From Patescibacteria group bacterium (lineage in GTDB: Bacteria; Patescibacteriota; Microgenomatia; UBA12405; JAHJSD01): a DNA stretch of 6,715 nucleotides. Each line of letters opens with the position of its first letter. Position 1 is the stretch's first letter. Where the stretch lies: positions 1 to 6,715 of the forward strand of contig JAHJSD010000087.1 in assembly GCA_018830585.1 (NCBI GenBank), read 5' to 3'. The notes under the pieces are model-generated. The model was not told the DNA's origin and did not search any database. It saw nothing but the letters and a program-made list of their open reading frames with translations. Of the stretch, positions 5,286-6,715 are shown piece after piece. A program made the translations under genes and the position numbers.

Positions 5286-6363
5286 TCAGCTCTTCCAAAA
5301 CCTGCCACCTTCGTTTTTTTTCCTTTTGGGGGATATTGTCTTGAAATTTTTTGGCGGCGGCAGTACCCGGTCGGGAAGAGTATTTGTTTAAGAAGGCTAA
5401 TTTAAACTTGACCCGGCGGCAAAGCTCGATTGTTTTTTGGAAATCTTTTTCGGTCTCGCCTGGAAAACCGATCAGAATATCGGTGGTAAGTTCCGCTTCG
5501 GGAATTCTTTTTTTAATCCTTTTGATTAAATTTAAGTAGTCGGCGGCGGTATAGCCCCGGTTCATTAATTTTAGAATTTTATCACTGCCGGACTGGACCG
5601 GTAAATGTATTTCTTTTGAAATGTTGTCGTGACCGGCAACAACTTTAATTAATTCTTCGGAAAAGTCCCAGGGATTGGCCGAGATAAAAGTTATTTTCTT
5701 TACACCTTTAATCCGAGCTATTCTTTCAAGCAGTTGCGGGAAAGTCTTTATCTCCGCCGCAAACTTTGTAAGCTGGCGGACTGAAGAAGCTTCGGCTTTC
5801 CAGGCGTTAACATTCTGGCCTAAGAGCATAAATTCCGAAAAGCCCTGTTTCATGGTACAAGTGACTTCATTGACAATTTCTTTTACGGTCCGGTATCTTT
5901 CCCGGCCGCGGGCGTAGGGAACAATGCAGTAAGAGCAGAAATGGTTGCAGCCGTTGGAGATAGGAATATAAGCAGTAACGGTTTTTTCTGCTGGCCTTTT
6001 TGGTTTAATTTCAAAGTCAGCCAGGTCCTCAAAAAGAATAATTTTAGCTCTGTTTTTTGTCTTTTCTTTTAAGATTTTAAGATTTTTTTTGGTTTTATCT
6101 CGAAGAGCCCAGCCGGCCAAACAGCCGGTCAAAATTATTTGACATTTATCATTAATCATTCGGCATTTTTGGATCAAGCCGTAGACGCGGTTTTCGGCCG
6201 ACTCCCGAACGACGCAGCTATTAATGATTACCAAATCCGCTTCTTCGATTTTTTCAACCAAAGAATAGCCCTTTTTTTCAAAAGCGGTGGTGATTCTTTC
6301 TGAATCCGCCTGATTTAGCTGACAACCATATGTTTTAATATAGTAGGTTTTGGATTTGGACAT
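5266..6363 (-). CDS. miaB: MiaB-type tRNA methylthiotransferase (radical SAM), lacking the C-terminal TRAM domain
   Basis: MiaB adds a methylthio group at C2 of isopentenyl-adenosine 37 in tRNAs reading UNN codons, using two iron-sulphur clusters and S-adenosylmethionine. The N-terminal cluster cysteines are present: C14 (TYGCQLNQADSERI), C50 (INSCVVRESAENRVYG) and C81 (LTGCLAG). The radical SAM motif CxxxCxxC is at C139, C143 and C146 in NGCNHFCSYCIVPYARGRER. The segments LLGQNVNAW, HLPVQSGSDKILKLMNRGY and TDILIGFPGETEKDF also fit the family. At 365 residues it is about 70 shorter than usual; it stops after RRWQVLEELINSGLT, so the TRAM RNA-binding domain is absent. Residues 65-74 are encoded by a heptamer array. 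No clear Shine-Dalgarno precedes the ATG. MtaB or RimO are less likely from the motif wording, but they are relatives. Confidence 0.9.
   Translation of the reverse strand: MSKSKTYYIKTYGCQLNQADSERITTAFEKKGYSLVEKIEEADLVIINSCVVRESAENRVYGLIQKCRMINDKCQIILTGCLAGWALRDKTKKNLKILKEKTKNRAKIILFEDLADFEIKPKRPAEKTVTAYIPISNGCNHFCSYCIVPYARGRERYRTVKEIVNEVTCTMKQGFSEFMLLGQNVNAWKAEASSVRQLTKFAAEIKTFPQLLERIARIKGVKKITFISANPWDFSEELIKVVAGHDNISKEIHLPVQSGSDKILKLMNRGYTAADYLNLIKRIKKRIPEAELTTDILIGFPGETEKDFQKTIELCRRVKFKLAFLNKYSSRPGTAAAKKFQDNIPQKEKKRRWQVLEELINSGLT
6143..6170 (+). repeat. In-frame heptamer array inside miaB
   Basis: Four gapless units starting with CATT (CATTTAT at 6143, then three variants) lie within the miaB coding region. 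They encode residues 65-74 (QKCRMINDKC) between the second and third cluster cysteines. The same CATTNNN form builds the array at 1921-1954. Confidence 0.65.
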
Positions 6364-6715
6364 TGCTATTTTGGATTGAACTATCTTAATGTTGGTTTTC
6401 CGAACGGAATTTCCGAGAGCTTCTTTGATAGTCTGTATTTTACCAAAATTGAGACTAATAGGTTAGACCAAGGATTGTTATCTTTCCCTGCGGCAGGGAA
6501 TTGTCTTGGAACAACCTCGTCATCCTGAGCGAAGCCCTGTACCGAACCTGCCATGTACCCTACGTGGTACTGTGGTGGTACGGGGGAAATTCCGATGACG
6601 AAGGATCCCCGCCCGCAACCCGCCAACAGCTACGTAGTTCTGGGCGGGTAGCGATGGCGGGCGCGGCCCGTTGAGAGAGCAAATTACTGTTTCATGGGGA
6701 CCTGCCTGCCGGCAG
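6364..6715. repeat. Gene-free repeat region upstream of miaB
   Basis: No credible gene or clear promoter is seen. The first ~120 bases are AT-rich, unique-looking upstream DNA. Then follow a small CCCTGC/GCAGGG hairpin near 6486, a GTCATCCTGAGCG unit starting at 6519 with nested GTACC/GGTAC pairing to about 6580, and a CCCGCC/GGCGGG hairpin at 6619-6648. The window ends in a GC-rich stretch with CCTGCCTGCCGGCAG, related to the GCAGGCAGG pieces near 182 and 2731. Confidence 0.6.
6619..6648. repeat. 30-bp hairpin element with AGCTACGTAGTT core
   Basis: CCCGCC and GGCGGG arms enclose AGCTACGTAGTT, itself a palindromic core. The same element occurs at 2444-2473 with a one-base change in the core. 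The two copies match at 24 of 30 positions by eye. Confidence 0.65.

Noticed and set aside
6364..6626. Minus-strand frame of 81 codons upstream of miaB
   Set aside because: It follows GTACC/GGTAC repeat sequence, has no ribosome binding site and no protein-like segments.

Overview
The window looks like a bacterial chromosome segment. It carries a ribosomal stalk operon (rplJ-rplL, minus strand), a long protein of unknown function (plus strand) and a miaB-type tRNA modification gene (minus strand), set among many short hairpin repeats. TGA is used as a stop and TGG as Trp, so the ordinary bacterial code applies. The repeat-rich spacers, the Lys/Glu-rich extension of L7/L12 and the short MiaB suggest an uncultivated lineage, perhaps a candidate phylum such as Patescibacteria. 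That placement is a guess; no rRNA or other strong phylogenetic marker is present.

Layout, left to right. Bases 1-131 hold a possible gene fragment on the minus strand that runs off the edge. Bases 155-282 hold a repeat scrap and the strong intrinsic terminator of the rplL operon. Bases 399-2384 are the stalk operon, read right to left: promoter (2384-2356), L10-type leader with an attenuator (2345-2208), a repeat-filled 5' region (2207-1878), rplJ, a broken four-helix-bundle (23S intervening-sequence-protein family) gene, and rplL. Bases 2385-3048 are gene-free and consist of a mosaic of hairpin repeats. A 732-residue protein of unknown function follows on the plus strand (3087-5285). Its 3' end overlaps by 20 bases the end of the convergent miaB (6363-5266). 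Bases 6364-6715 are again repeat-rich and gene-free.

The stalk operon makes biological sense as a unit. L10 and L7/L12 form the (L7/L12)-L10 stalk complex, and the leader contains what looks like the classical L10 autoregulatory RNA. A segment of the L10-site region can pair perfectly with the 5' arm of a downstream terminator, so L10 binding would be expected to switch transcription off.

The most unusual signal is a family of degenerate 7-bp tandem repeats at five or more places. Two of these arrays, in inverted orientation, flank the broken four-helix-bundle gene between rplJ and rplL. One of them encodes the C-terminal residues of L10. A third lies inside the miaB reading frame without breaking it. 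This suggests a small mobile cassette, comparable to rRNA intervening sequences, that landed in a ribosomal protein operon and has since decayed.
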